Shown: positions 8,753 to 19,467 of the stretch, in pieces
How positions within the stretch are numbered: position 1 is the first letter of the stretch
Layout: every line of letters starts with the position of its first letter
NCBI RefSeq assembly: GCF_000716435.1
Contig: NZ_JNWO01000007.1
Span: 682,001 to 746,000 of the forward strand
DNA: 64,000 nt
Reading direction: 5' to 3'
DNA from: Streptomyces xylophagus
Lineage (GTDB): Bacteria > Actinomycetota > Actinomycetes > Streptomycetales > Streptomycetaceae
Translations under genes and position numbers: made by a program
The notes under the pieces: model-generated
Told to the model about the DNA's origin: nothing
The model's database searches: none
The model's input: the letters and a program-made list of their open reading frames with translations, nothing else

Positions 8753-10225
8753 ATGGCCCACGGCGACATCCTCGTGGCGGAGGAACTGGTCAAGTCCTAT
8801 GGCGGCGTACGGGCGTTGGACGGTGCGTCGATCCGGCTGAGCGGTGGCGAGGTGCACGCGCTGGTGGGTGAGAACGGTGCCGGGAAGTCGACGCTCGTGC
8901 GCATCCTGTCGGGGACGCTGGGCGCGGACGGCGGGACGGTGCGGGCTGCGAAGGACGCCCGGATCGCCGTCGTCTCCCAGGAGTTGAGCCTCTTCCCGGA
9001 CCTCACCGTGCGGGAGAACCTCTTCCCGCAGCATCCGCCGCTGCGCCTGGGCCTGTTGGACCGGGGCGCCATGGACCGGGCGGCCCGACCGGTCCTCGCG
9101 GAACTCGGCCTGGACGTGGACCCCCGCACGGAACTGGGTGAACTCCCCCTCGCTGACCAGCAGTTGACGGAGATCGCCCGGGCTCTGCTGCGGCGCCCCA
9201 AGCTGCTGATCCTCGACGAGCCGACGTCGGCGCTCCCGGCCGCCGCCGTCGACCGCCTCGAACGCGTCCTGCGCACGCTGACCGACCGGGGCATCGCCGT
9301 CCTCTACGTCACCCACTTCCTCGACGAGGTGATGCGCTTCGCGCAGCGCGTGACGGTCCTGCGGGACGGGCGGGTCGCGCTGGCGGGCGTGGAGCGCGCC
9401 GAGGTCGACGTGCCGGAGCTGGTGTCGGCGATGCTGGGCGGCCGACCGGAGCAACCGCCGCGCCGGGCCCGGTCGTTGGTCGACCTGCCGCCGCCGGTGG
9501 TGCTGTCCGAGGTCACGGTCCCCGGAAGGCTGACCGACGTGACCTTCACCGTGCGGGCGGGTGAAGTGGTCGGGGTCGCCGGGCTGCAAGGGGCGGGCCA
9601 TCTCGACGCGTTGGCGGTGGTGTGCGGGCGTACGGCGGTCTCCGGGGGCCGGGTGGACGTCGGCGGCCGGGGGCTGCCACGCTCGCTGCGGGACGCGGTA
9701 CGCGCGGGTGTCGCCTTCGTGCCGAGCGACCGCAAACGGTACGGGCTGATGGTGGACCGTACGGTGTGGGAGAACACCACGGCGGTCAGCTGGCTGGCGC
9801 TGGGCCGGGGCGGGATCGCCCCCTCCCGCTCCGAACTGGTGCGCCGCACCGTCGAGTTGACCGAGCGGCTACGGCTGCGCGGTGGGCCGTACGACCTGGT
9901 CGCCCGGTTGTCCGGCGGCAACCAGCAGAAGGTCGTCTTCGCCAAGTGGCTCGCGACGGAGCCGAAGATCGTCGTCCTGGACGATCCGACCCGGGGTGTC
10001 GACGTCGGTGTACGCGCCGAAATGCACCGTATCGTCGGCGAGTTGGCGGCGGGCGGCGCGGCCGTCCTGATCGCCTCGACGGATCTCGCGGAACTGACGG
10101 AGGTGTGCGACCGGGTGCTGGTGTTCGTGCGGGGGCGGGTCACGGAGGAGGTGCGCGGTGAGCGGCTGACGGAGCACGGGCTGGCGGTGGCGATGCAGCG
10201 GCCGGAGGTGGCGGCGTCGGACTGA
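8753..10225 (+). CDS. sugar ABC transporter ATP-binding protein (RbsA-like, tandem NBD)
   Basis: This ATPase of 490 residues has two nucleotide-binding domains, as expected for RbsA/MglA/XylG proteins. NBD1 carries Walker A GENGAGKST near residue 40 and Walker B LLILDEPTSA near 157. NBD2 has a degenerate P-loop region (GLQGAGHLDA) but keeps the signature LSGGNQQK and Walker B IVVLDDPTRG. One inactive site is usual in this family. It completes the three-gene importer. A divergent IclR gene ends 22 bp downstream. Confidence 0.9.
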   Translation: MAHGDILVAEELVKSYGGVRALDGASIRLSGGEVHALVGENGAGKSTLVRILSGTLGADGGTVRAAKDARIAVVSQELSLFPDLTVRENLFPQHPPLRLGLLDRGAMDRAARPVLAELGLDVDPRTELGELPLADQQLTEIARALLRRPKLLILDEPTSALPAAAVDRLERVLRTLTDRGIAVLYVTHFLDEVMRFAQRVTVLRDGRVALAGVERAEVDVPELVSAMLGGRPEQPPRRARSLVDLPPPVVLSEVTVPGRLTDVTFTVRAGEVVGVAGLQGAGHLDALAVVCGRTAVSGGRVDVGGRGLPRSLRDAVRAGVAFVPSDRKRYGLMVDRTVWENTTAVSWLALGRGGIAPSRSELVRRTVELTERLRLRGGPYDLVARLSGGNQQKVVFAKWLATEPKIVVLDDPTRGVDVGVRAEMHRIVGELAAGGAAVLIASTDLAELTEVCDRVLVFVRGRVTEEVRGERLTEHGLAVAMQRPEVAASD

Positions 10226-10246
10226 CGGGGTCCGGAGGTGGCCGCG

Positions 10247-10987
10247 TCAGACCGACAGGGTCCGGGTGATCGCCCGTGCCGCCGCGCACAGCCGTGCCCC
10301 GATGCGGTCCACGTCCAGGCGGCGGGTGCCGCCGGTGACGGAGATCGCGGCGATCGGGCGGGGGCCGCGGTCGGGGGCGTAGACGGGGGCCGCGACCGCC
10401 GAGATGCCGATCTCGGCCTCTTCGAGGTTGACGCCGTAGCCGCGGGCCCGGGTGAGGGCGAGGTCGCGGGCGAGTTGGCCGGGGAGGACCAGGGTGCGCG
10501 GGGTGAGGCGGGGCAGGGTGCGGTGGGGCGGGCGGGGGTCCTGGGCGAGGAAGACCTTGCCGGTGGCGGTGCAGTGGGCGGGGAGCCGGCCGCCGGTGCG
10601 GGAGACGATCGGGGTGGCGCGGCGGCCGGTGATCTTCTCCAGGAAGAGGGTGTCGGTGCCGTCCGGGACGGCCAGGTGGACGTTCTCGTGGGTCGCCTCG
10701 TGCAGATCGCCCAGGTAGGGCAGCGCCACGTCCCGCAACTCCCGTACGGACGGCGACGATTGACCGAGGACGAAGAGGGCGAGCGCGATGCGGTAGCTGC
10801 CTTCGGGGGTGCGGTCCACCAGGCCGAGCCGGACCAGCTCGCCGATCAGCCGGTGTGCCGTCGGCTTGGGCAGCCCGGTGCGCAGGGCGAGTTCGGCGAG
10901 GGAGAGCGCGGTCTCGGCGTCGCCGCAGGCGCGGAGCAGCAACACCCCGCGTGCGAGCACCGACTTCGGAAGCGGCCCGTCCGTCAT
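10247..10987 (-). CDS. IclR family transcriptional regulator
   Basis: The protein has 246 residues: an N-terminal winged helix (about 10-70, ALSLAELALRTGLPKPTAHRLIGEL) and a C-terminal GAF-like effector domain with the family segment GYGVNLEEAEIGISAVAAPV. The start is the ATG at 10987; longer starts add a non-conserved tail. IclR proteins respond to small acids and sugars. It converges with the sugar transporter and lies downstream of the ThDP decarboxylase gene in the same orientation, so it could control either. Confidence 0.85.
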   Translation of the reverse strand: MTDGPLPKSVLARGVLLLRACGDAETALSLAELALRTGLPKPTAHRLIGELVRLGLVDRTPEGSYRIALALFVLGQSSPSVRELRDVALPYLGDLHEATHENVHLAVPDGTDTLFLEKITGRRATPIVSRTGGRLPAHCTATGKVFLAQDPRPPHRTLPRLTPRTLVLPGQLARDLALTRARGYGVNLEEAEIGISAVAAPVYAPDRGPRPIAAISVTGGTRRLDVDRIGARLCAAARAITRTLSV

Positions 10988-11067
10988 GGACCGATGGTGG
11001 TCGCTTCCGCGCACGGGTGACAAGGTGTGGGTCACGGTGAGTCGCGACCGCAATCGAAGCGGTATCT

Positions 11068-12699
11068 CTACGAGGTCCGCAGCGGTACGTCGACGAGCAT
11101 CGGGCGCGTCAACTCGTCGACTCCGGCGACCAGTTCACGCAGGTGGTCCGCGCTCTCCGCCCGGACCGCGTCGACCCCGAAGAAGCGCGCGGCCCGGGTG
11201 AAGTCCAGGGCGCCCAACTCGGTGCCGGGGCAACGTCCGTTGCCGCCCATCGCCTCGTAGGTGTCCTGGAGCGTGCGGTAACTCCCGTTGCCCATCACCA
11301 CGAACAGCACCGGGACCTGCTGCCGCGCCGCGCTCCACAGCCCCTGGAGTCCGAACAGCGCACAGCCGTCGCCGAGGACCGAGACGACTGGCCGCCCGGG
11401 TTCGGCGAGCGAGCGGCCGACGGCGGCGCCGATGCCCCAGCCGAGGCCGCCGCCGACGGTGTGGACGTAGCTGCCGGGACGGTCGAGTCGTAGCAGCCGA
11501 CGGAGCAACAGGCCGACGGTGATGGCCTCTTCGACCACCACGGCGTCCGGCGGCAGCCCGCGTGCCACGGCATGGGCGGCGGCCCAAGGGGCGAGGGGCG
11601 CGGACGAGTAGGCGGCGCGGGCGGCGTACTCGGCACGCTCCCGTTCGGCGGTGTGCCGTTCGCCCGCGCGCAGGACGCGGGCCTTCGCGGTGTGGTCGGG
11701 CACCTGCTCGCGCAGCAGCTCGGCGAGCCGGTGGAGCGAGGGTGCGAGCGCGCCGACGAGCCCCGCGTCGGCGGGGAAGTTGCGGCCGATCTCCTCGGCG
11801 TCGGAGTCGAGTTGGACGACGGTGATACCGGGCGGCAGGGCGGGACCCGGGCTGTAGTGGTGGGGCGTGAACGCGTGGGATCCGACGATCAGGACGGCGT
11901 CGTACGACGCGAGGGCGGCCCGGATCGCGTCGTGGCGGGGTGGCAGCATGCCGGCGTAAAGGGGGTGTGTGGGAGGGAAGTTGAGGCAGTCGGCCATCGG
12001 CTGGTGGTGGACGGTCGCCCCGCAGGCCTCCGCCGTACGGACCAGCGCGGCCACCGCGTCCTCGCGGCCCACTCCGTCCCCGGCGACGATCGCGGGGCGG
12101 GCGGCGCCGCCGAGCAGTACGGCGGCCCGGTCGAGTCCGGCGGCGGGGCCCGGCCGGGGCGGGGCGGTGCGGGCGGGGACCTCGATCTCTGTGTCCTCGG
12201 CGAGCAGGTCCATGGGGAGAGACAGGAACACCGGTCCTGCGGGCGGCCGTTGGGAGTGGGCGAAGGCGCGGCGCAGGGCGAGGGGCAGGTCGCGGGCGTG
12301 CTGGATGTCGTACGTCGCCTTCACCGCGGGCCGCGCGAGGCCGAGGAGGTCGCCGGAGAGCATGGGGTCCTGCTGGAGGTGGCGGCGGTCCTGCTGGCCG
12401 GCCGTGACGACGAGCGGGGTGCGCGAACGGCGGGCGTTGAGAAGGCCGATGAGGCCGTTGGCGAGTCCGGCGGCGATGTGGAGGCTGACGAAGGCGGGGC
12501 GGCCGGTGCCGCGTGCGTAGCCGTCGGCCATGGAGACGACGGCGCCCTCGTGGACGCCGAGGACGTACTCGGGGGCGTTCTCGGTCTCCGACAGGGCGGC
12601 CAGGAACGGGAGTTCGGTGGTGCCGGGGTTGCCGAAGATCCGGTCCACGCCCTCGTCGCGCAGGATGTCGAGGAAGGCGAGGGCGGGACGGTGACCCAT
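11068..12699 (-). CDS. thiamine diphosphate enzyme, benzoylformate decarboxylase-like
   Basis: This is a 543-residue ThDP-dependent enzyme of the acetolactate synthase/benzoylformate decarboxylase superfamily. It contains the N-terminal PYR domain (VHEGAVVSMADGYARG, with the activating Glu), a central domain, and the C-terminal PP domain with GDGCALF...GNGSY. Compared with Pseudomonas benzoylformate decarboxylase, the two catalytic histidines have counterparts in SLHIAAG and THPLYAG. The substrate-binding serine of GNPGS is Thr here (GNPGT). GAGGAG precedes the ATG at 12699. It may decarboxylate an aromatic or branched 2-oxo acid; substrate uncertain. It lies 97 bp downstream of the fadB-like gene on the same strand. 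Confidence 0.82.
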   Translation of the reverse strand: MGHRPALAFLDILRDEGVDRIFGNPGTTELPFLAALSETENAPEYVLGVHEGAVVSMADGYARGTGRPAFVSLHIAAGLANGLIGLLNARRSRTPLVVTAGQQDRRHLQQDPMLSGDLLGLARPAVKATYDIQHARDLPLALRRAFAHSQRPPAGPVFLSLPMDLLAEDTEIEVPARTAPPRPGPAAGLDRAAVLLGGAARPAIVAGDGVGREDAVAALVRTAEACGATVHHQPMADCLNFPPTHPLYAGMLPPRHDAIRAALASYDAVLIVGSHAFTPHHYSPGPALPPGITVVQLDSDAEEIGRNFPADAGLVGALAPSLHRLAELLREQVPDHTAKARVLRAGERHTAERERAEYAARAAYSSAPLAPWAAAHAVARGLPPDAVVVEEAITVGLLLRRLLRLDRPGSYVHTVGGGLGWGIGAAVGRSLAEPGRPVVSVLGDGCALFGLQGLWSAARQQVPVLFVVMGNGSYRTLQDTYEAMGGNGRCPGTELGALDFTRAARFFGVDAVRAESADHLRELVAGVDELTRPMLVDVPLRTS

Positions 12700-12796
12700 G
12701 GGGGGCTCCTCGGGGACGGGACCGGTGACCGGTTCGCCGGTCAGCGTCGGGGTCCCGTCCCCCGAGGGCAAGGGCAGCGTGTCGCTCAGCGATACG

Positions 12797-14974
12797 TCAG
12801 CGCGCGTCGGTGAACCGCTCCCCCTTCTCGGCCTTCTCCACGAGCAGCGCGGGCGGCGTGAACCGCTCCCCGTAGCGCTCGGCGAGCGCACGCGCGCGTG
12901 CCACGAAGCCGGGCAGGCCGCCCTCGTAGCCGTTGATGTACTGCAGGACACCACCGGTCCAGCCGGGGAAGCCGATCCCGAAGATGGACCCGATGTTGGC
13001 GTCGGCGACGGACGTCAGGACGCCTTCCTCAAGGAGCTTGACCGTGTCGAGCGCCTCGGAGAAGAGCATGCGTTCCTGCATGTCCTCGAAGGGGATCTCG
13101 GCGCCCTCGCGGGTGAAGTGCTCGCGCAGGCCCGGCCAGAGACCGGCGCGCTTGCCGTCGTCGCCGTAGTCGTAGAAGCCCGCGCCGCCGCTGCGCCCGG
13201 TGCGGCCGAACTCGTCGACCATGCGGTCGATGACGGCCTCGGCGGGGTGCGCGGGCCAGGTGCCGCCCGCTTCCTCGACGGCCCGCTTCGACTCGTTGCG
13301 GATCTTGCGCGGGAGGGTGAGCGTCAACTCGTCCATCAGGGAGAGGACCTTGGCCGGGTAGCCGGCCTGCGCGGCGGCCTGCTCGATGGACGCGGGCTCG
13401 ATGCCCTCGCCGACCATCGCGACGCCCTCGTTGATGAACTGCCCGATCACGCGTGAGGTGAAGAAGCCGCGCGAGTCGTTGACGACGATCGGCGTCTTAT
13501 TGATCTGCCGGACCAGGTCGAAGGCGCGGGCGAGGGCCTCGTCGCCGGTGCGCTCGCCCTTGATGATCTCGACGAGGGGCATCTTGTCGACCGGCGAGAA
13601 GAAGTGCAGCCCGATGAAGTCGACTTGACGCTCCACGCCTTCGGCGAGGGCGGTGATGGGGAGGGTGGAGGTGTTGGAGCAGAGCAGTGCGTCGGGCTCG
13701 ACGATGTGCTGGATCTCCTGGAACACCTTGTGCTTGAGCGAGGTGTCCTCGAAGACGGCCTCGATCACCGCGTCGCAGCCCGCGAGTTGCTGCGGATCGG
13801 CGGTGGGGGTGATGCGGGCGAGCAGCGCGTCCGCCTTCTCCTGGGTCGTACGGCCGCGGGAGACCGCCTTGGCGCAGAGCTTCTCGGAGTAGGCCTTGCC
13901 CTTGGCCGCCGCCTCGTCCGCCACGTCCTTCAGGACGACGTCGATGCCCGCGCGGGCGCACGAGTAAGCGATGCCGGCGCCCATCATCCCGGCGCCGAGG
14001 ACTGCGACCTTGCGGACCGGGCGGGACTCGATGCCCTTCGGGCGGTTGGCGCCGGAGTTGACGGCCTGGAGGTCGAAGAAGAACGCCTGGATCATGTTCT
14101 TCGAGGTCTGGCCGGCCGCCAGCTCCACGAAGTAGCGGGCCTCGATGACCTGCGCGGTCTCGAAGTCCACCTGGGCGCCCTCGACAGCGGCGGCCAGAAT
14201 GTTGCGCGGGGCCGGGTAGGGAGCGCCGTTGGTCTGCTTGCGCAGGGAGGCCGGGAAGGCGGGCAGGTTGGCCGCGAACTTCGGGTTGGCCGGGGTGCCG
14301 CCCGGGATGCGGTAGCCGGGCTTGTCCCAGGGCTGCTGCGACTGTGGGTTGGTGTCGATGAAGGCGCGGGCCTTGGCGATCAACTCGTCGGGCGTGGCGG
14401 CCACTTCGTGGATCAGGCCGTTGTCGAGGGCGCGTCGCGGGCTGTACTGGGTGCCCTGGAGCAGCACCTTCAGCAGCGCGTCGGTGATGCCCAACAGCCG
14501 TACCGTACGGACGACTCCGCCGCCGCCGGGGAGCAGGCCGAGGGTGACCTCGGGGCAGCCGATCTTGGAGCCGGGCGCGTCGAGGGCGACCCGGTGGTGG
14601 CAGGCGAGGGCGATCTCGTAACCGCCGCCCAGGGCCGCGCCGTTGAGCGCGGCGACGACCGGCTTGCCGAGGGTCTCGATGCGGCGCAGGTTGCGCTTGA
14701 TGGCGAGGCCGCCGTCGAGCAACTCCTGTGCGGTGTCCGGGGTGACGCGGATCAGGTCGCGCAGGTCGCCGCCCGCGAAGAAGGTCTTCTTGGCGGAGGT
14801 GACGATGATGCCGCGGATGGAGTCCTGCTCGGCCTCCAGGCGCTCGGTGATCGCGGCGAGGGAGTCGCGGAAGGCCGCGTTCATGGTGTTCGCGGACTGG
14901 TCGGGGTCGTCGAGGACGAGGGTGACGACGCCGGTGTCGTCCTGTTCCCAGCGGATGGTGGTGCTCTCGGTCAT
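12797..14974 (-). CDS. fadB: fatty acid oxidation multifunctional protein, FadB-like
   Basis: This 725-residue bifunctional enzyme combines an N-terminal enoyl-CoA hydratase (crotonase, about 1-200; TFFAGGDLRDL oxyanion motif) with 3-hydroxyacyl-CoA dehydrogenase. The NAD site is VLGAGMMGAGIAYSCARAG near residue 330, followed by SNTSTLPI and GLHFFSPVDKM. It performs the hydration and oxidation steps of beta-oxidation. The ATG at 14974 follows GGAGA at 5-6 nt. The thiolase gene lies 98 bp upstream on the same strand, giving a fadA-fadB pair in the order seen across Streptomyces. Confidence 0.92.
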   Translation of the reverse strand: MTESTTIRWEQDDTGVVTLVLDDPDQSANTMNAAFRDSLAAITERLEAEQDSIRGIIVTSAKKTFFAGGDLRDLIRVTPDTAQELLDGGLAIKRNLRRIETLGKPVVAALNGAALGGGYEIALACHHRVALDAPGSKIGCPEVTLGLLPGGGGVVRTVRLLGITDALLKVLLQGTQYSPRRALDNGLIHEVAATPDELIAKARAFIDTNPQSQQPWDKPGYRIPGGTPANPKFAANLPAFPASLRKQTNGAPYPAPRNILAAAVEGAQVDFETAQVIEARYFVELAAGQTSKNMIQAFFFDLQAVNSGANRPKGIESRPVRKVAVLGAGMMGAGIAYSCARAGIDVVLKDVADEAAAKGKAYSEKLCAKAVSRGRTTQEKADALLARITPTADPQQLAGCDAVIEAVFEDTSLKHKVFQEIQHIVEPDALLCSNTSTLPITALAEGVERQVDFIGLHFFSPVDKMPLVEIIKGERTGDEALARAFDLVRQINKTPIVVNDSRGFFTSRVIGQFINEGVAMVGEGIEPASIEQAAAQAGYPAKVLSLMDELTLTLPRKIRNESKRAVEEAGGTWPAHPAEAVIDRMVDEFGRTGRSGGAGFYDYGDDGKRAGLWPGLREHFTREGAEIPFEDMQERMLFSEALDTVKLLEEGVLTSVADANIGSIFGIGFPGWTGGVLQYINGYEGGLPGFVARARALAERYGERFTPPALLVEKAEKGERFTDAR

Positions 14975-15072
14975 GAGGGGTTCTCCGTAGAAGTCTCTGG
15001 TCGCCGCGGAAGCCTCGGGTGGCCGCGGAGATCGCTGGTCGCAGCGGTGATCTCCGGTGGCCGCCGGGCTCC

Positions 15073-16287
<1,215 letters not shown>

Positions 16288-16298
16288 TGCCAAGCCTT

Positions 16299-17480
16299 TC
16301 ACTGAGGGTTTTCGAGGACGCGTCGAGGTGTTCCCCGATCACCGTCCTCAACGACGTCGGCAAGCCGGGGGACGTCCCAGTCACGGGCCACGTCCGAGGT
16401 GTCGGCACCCGGTAGGGCGGGCCCGCCGCGTACCGAGGTGGGCGTTCCGGAGAACCGGGGTGCGGGGGCGGGCTGGGTGATCCCGCCGTGCTCGGTGAAG
16501 GTCCCGCGCGCGGCGAGATGCGGATGCTCAGGGGCCTCACGGAGCGACAGCACGGGCGCCACGCACGCGTCCGTGCCCTCGAAGACGACGGTCCACTCGT
16601 CTCTCGTACGGCTCCGGAAGCGGGCCGCGACCGCCTCGCGCAGCTCGCCCCAACGGGTCCAGTCCCGGCGGGCGTCGGCGAAGTCGGCGAGGTCGAGCAG
16701 GCGTACGAACTCGGCGTAGAACTGCGGCTCCAGGGCGCCCACCGCCATGTGCTTCCCGTCGGCGGTCTCGTACGTGCCGTAGTACGGGCAGCCGCCGTCG
16801 AGGAGGTTCGCGGCGCGCCGGTCCTGCCAGCCGCCGGCGGCGAGCATGCCGTGGATCATCGCGGAGAGGTGGGCGGTGCCGTCGACGATGGCGGCGTCGA
16901 CGACCTGGCCGGTGCCGGTCACGCGCGCGTGGTGCAGCGCGGCGAGGACGCCGACGACGAGGTAGAGCGAGCCGCCCGCGTAGTCGCCGAGCAGGTTGGC
17001 GGGAGCGGGCGGGGGCTCCCCCGGGCTGCCGATCATGCCGAGGGTGCCGGTGAGCGCGATGTACGCGATGTCGTGTCCGGCGCGCTGGGCGAGGGGTCCG
17101 TCCTGGCCCCAGCCGGTCATCCGGCCGTAGACGAGCCGGGGATTGCGGGCGTGGCAGGGCTCGGGGCCGACGCCGAGGCGCTCGGTGACGCCGGGGCGGT
17201 TGCCCTCGATCAGGATGTCGGCGCGTGCCACCAGGTCGAGCACGCGCGCGGGGCCCTCGGGCGACTTCAGGTCGACGAGCACCGAGCGTTTGTTGCGGTT
17301 GGTGATGTCGTGCTCGGGGCTGATCCCGAGTCCGGGGCCGCCGGGCCGGTCGACGCGGACGACGTCGGCGCCCAGGTCGGCGAGGAGCATGGCCGCGAAG
17401 GGGCCGGGGCCGATGCCGGCCAGCTCGACGACGCGCACGCCGGAGAGCGGGCCGTGCCCGGGCGTCGTTGCCGCTGTCAT
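16299..17480 (-). CDS. CaiB/BaiF family CoA transferase
   Basis: This class III CoA transferase or alpha-methylacyl-CoA racemase-like protein has 393 residues. The N-terminal [37 protein letters not shown] and the later DLKSPEG segment are family hallmarks; the catalytic Asp is expected near residue 150-160 (LLGDYAGG). It heads the leftward acyl-CoA operon, 11 bp before the thiolase. With thiolase and FadB it could activate or epimerise a branched acyl chain for beta-oxidation. An inverted repeat 30 bp upstream (17510-17524) is a candidate operator. Confidence 0.86.
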   Translation of the reverse strand: MTAATTPGHGPLSGVRVVELAGIGPGPFAAMLLADLGADVVRVDRPGGPGLGISPEHDITNRNKRSVLVDLKSPEGPARVLDLVARADILIEGNRPGVTERLGVGPEPCHARNPRLVYGRMTGWGQDGPLAQRAGHDIAYIALTGTLGMIGSPGEPPPAPANLLGDYAGGSLYLVVGVLAALHHARVTGTGQVVDAAIVDGTAHLSAMIHGMLAAGGWQDRRAANLLDGGCPYYGTYETADGKHMAVGALEPQFYAEFVRLLDLADFADARRDWTRWGELREAVAARFRSRTRDEWTVVFEGTDACVAPVLSLREAPEHPHLAARGTFTEHGGITQPAPAPRFSGTPTSVRGGPALPGADTSDVARDWDVPRLADVVEDGDRGTPRRVLENPQ

Positions 17481-17509
17481 CCAGCCCCCAGCTGTGACAC
17501 AACTGATGT

Positions 17510-17537
17510 AACACCAGTGATGTTAGGAACGTGTTCC
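17510..17537. promoter_or_regulatory. candidate operator upstream of the CoA transferase-fadAB operon
   Basis: An imperfect inverted repeat AACACCA/TGATGTT occupies 17510-17524, and a GGAAC-GT-GTTCC palindrome follows at 17526-17537. Both lie between the divergent-facing YjbR stop and the operon start, where the promoter must be. This is an inference from symmetry only; no adjacent regulator gene is present. Confidence 0.3.
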
Positions 17538-17586
17538 ACTCGACACAAGACCTGGGCGAGCAAGCGCTTAGCCAAGTTACCCGCCG

Positions 17587-17976
17587 TCAACCGTGATCGG
17601 CTGCGTCCAACTCGGTTATCAAGCGCTTGGGGGCGATCACGCGGTAGCTCTCCTCCACCCAGTCGCACAGCAGCTCGGCGGCCGGGGCGCCCGGCTCGGC
17701 GAGGGGGACGCGCACCCAGCCGGCCTTGCCGAGGCCGTAGCCGGCGGGCTCGGCGCCGGGTGAGGTGAGCGCGTGTGCGTGGGCCGACTCGTCCGTCAGC
17801 TTCACGGTGAGCGCGAGCGGGTAACTGCCGTCGTCGACACCGAGGAAGACGAACACCTTCTTGTTGACCTTCGCGACGCTCTCGCCCCAGGGGAACTCTT
17901 CAGTGGCACCCGGCAGCCCGAGGGCGAACTCGCGTACTTTCGCCCACTTCTTCAGGGCGTTCCTGGGCACGGCCAC
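17587..17976 (-). CDS. MmcQ/YjbR family protein
   Basis: This small protein of 129 residues has the YjbR/CyaY-like double-wing fold. It begins with a helix containing LPGATEEFPWGE, followed by VFVFLG, then KAGWVRVPL and a terminal helix with DWVEESYRVIAPKRL. The GTG at 17976 follows GGAGG at 6 nt. The family is often annotated as DNA binding, but the role in Streptomyces is unknown. It is divergent from the saccharopine-dehydrogenase-like gene. Confidence 0.83.
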   Translation of the reverse strand: MAVPRNALKKWAKVREFALGLPGATEEFPWGESVAKVNKKVFVFLGVDDGSYPLALTVKLTDESAHAHALTSPGAEPAGYGLGKAGWVRVPLAEPGAPAAELLCDWVEESYRVIAPKRLITELDAADHG

Positions 17977-18067
17977 CTGATACCTCCGGGCTCGTCGTCG
18001 GGCTCCGCACTCTTCACGCTAGCCTCAGCCACCGACAGCGGCGCGGGCTGCGGGACCCAGGAGTGTC

Positions 18068-19246
18068 ATGAGCAGGCTGAACAGGACGGATCGTCCTTAC
18101 GACATCGTGCTCTTCGGAGCCACCGGCTTCGTCGGCGTGCTCACCGCGGAGTATCTCGCCGCGCACGCGCCCGAGGGCCTGCGCTGGGCGATCGCCGGCC
18201 GCGACGAGCTGAAGCTGAAGCGCCTGCGCGAACGGCTGCCCGGCGGCACGTCGGTGGGCGTCCTGCGGGCGGACGTGTCCGACCCGGCCTCCCTGCGCGA
18301 ACTCGCCGAGCACGCGCGCGTGGTGGCCACGACGGTCGGCCCCTACGTCACCTACGGCGAGGACCTGGTCGCCGCGTGCGCGGACACCGGCACCGACTAT
18401 CTCGACCTCAGCGGCGAGCCGGAGTTCGTCGACCTGACGTACGTCCGCCATGACGCACGCGCGCGTGAGACCGGTGCACGGCTGGTGCACTCCGCGGGCT
18501 TCGACTCGATTCCGCACGACCTGGGGGCGTACTTCACCGTCCGGCAACTGCCGGAGGGGGTGCCCCTCACGGTGGACGGCTTCGTGACCGCCGACGCGAT
18601 GTTCTCCGGCGGCACGTTCGCCACGGCGCTGACCCAACTCGGGCGCGGCCGACAGGTGCTGGCCGCCGCCCGGGAGCGGCGACGCCACCAACCACGACTG
18701 GTGGGCCGCCGGGCCGCCGCGCCCATGGGGGCACCGCGGTTCGCCGGGGAGGTCGGCTCCTGGGCGGTGCCGCTGCCGACCATCGACCCGCAGGTCGTCG
18801 AACGATCCGCCAGGGCCCTGGAGCGCTACGGCCCCGACTTCCGCTACCGCCACTACGCGGCCGTACGACACCTTCCCGTGGCGCTCGGCGGTGTCACAGC
18901 GGTCGGCGCGCTGGCCACGGCCGCCCAACTCCCGCCCGCCCGCCGCTGGTTGTCCGACCGCCTCAAGCCGGGCGACGGACCGAGCGCGGAGAAGCGCGCG
19001 AAGAGCTGGTTCTCCGTGAAGTTCGTGGGCGAGGGCGGCGGCCGCCGCGTCTTCACGGAGGTCGCGGGCGGCGACCCCGGCTACGACGAGACGGCGAAGA
19101 TGTTCGCCGAGTCGGCCCTCTGCCTCGCCCTCGACGAACTCCCGCCCACAGCGGGGCAGGTGACGACGGCGGTGGCGATGGGCGACGCGCTCATCGAGCG
19201 GCTGCGCGCCGCGGGCATCGTGTTCCGGGTGGCGGCGAGCAGGTGA
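18068..19246 (+). CDS. saccharopine dehydrogenase-like (trans-acting enoyl reductase family) protein
   Basis: The 392-residue protein has an N-terminal Rossmann domain, VLFGATGFVGVLTAEYLA, of the saccharopine dehydrogenase NADP-binding type. The family includes mycobacterial trans-acting enoyl reductases of lipid synthesis and eukaryotic saccharopine dehydrogenase-like oxidoreductases. SAGFDSIPHDLGAYF at about residue 140 is a strong family marker. AGGAG lies 4 nt upstream of the ATG at 18068. Its substrate, probably a lipid or polyketide-like acyl chain, is not evident. Confidence 0.83.
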   Translation: MSRLNRTDRPYDIVLFGATGFVGVLTAEYLAAHAPEGLRWAIAGRDELKLKRLRERLPGGTSVGVLRADVSDPASLRELAEHARVVATTVGPYVTYGEDLVAACADTGTDYLDLSGEPEFVDLTYVRHDARARETGARLVHSAGFDSIPHDLGAYFTVRQLPEGVPLTVDGFVTADAMFSGGTFATALTQLGRGRQVLAAARERRRHQPRLVGRRAAAPMGAPRFAGEVGSWAVPLPTIDPQVVERSARALERYGPDFRYRHYAAVRHLPVALGGVTAVGALATAAQLPPARRWLSDRLKPGDGPSAEKRAKSWFSVKFVGEGGGRRVFTEVAGGDPGYDETAKMFAESALCLALDELPPTAGQVTTAVAMGDALIERLRAAGIVFRVAASR

Positions 19247-19278
19247 ACGGGCGGGGTCGGGCCCTCACCCCGATGGGC

Positions 19279-19440
19279 TATAGTTGATCACGAGCCGGTC
19301 GCCGGAACTCCCGGAGTCTGGTCGCGCGTTGGTGGTCCAAGGAAAGACGTCCCGCTTCCTGCGGGGAGATGCAGGTGCAAGGCCTGCCCGGCGCTCAAGT
19401 CCGAGCCCCATGCCGCTTGTTGCGGTGTGGGGCTCGTGTG
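19279..19440 (+). ncRNA. orphan structured RNA with own promoter-like element and terminator
   Basis: A TATAGT hexamer at 19279-19284 precedes roughly 110 nt that can fold into several hairpins, for example CCCGC-TTCCT-GCGGG and GCAGG-TGCAAGG-CCTGC. An outer GAGCCGG pairs with CCGG-CGCTC. A 15-bp terminator hairpin (arms 19402-19416 and 19422-19436) follows. No gene lies downstream on this strand, so it is not a leader of an mRNA. The GGTGCAAGGCC loop resembles one hairpin of cobalamin riboswitches, but the B12 box is absent. Family unknown to me. Confidence 0.5.
19402..19436. terminator. bidirectional hairpin terminator
   Basis: A 15-bp stem, with two G-U pairs, closes a TTGTT loop: CGAGCCCC...GGGGCTCG. 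It ends the structured RNA on the plus strand and lies 32 bp beyond the stop codon of the leftward small membrane protein gene, so it can serve both. Confidence 0.7.
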
Positions 19441-19467
19441 TTTCCCGCGCCGGTGCGGGAGTTGGCG

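Noticed and set aside
19279..19440. Cobalamin riboswitch
   Set aside because: Only one hairpin loop resembles it. The B12 box and the conserved GCCACTG region are absent, and no gene follows on that strand.
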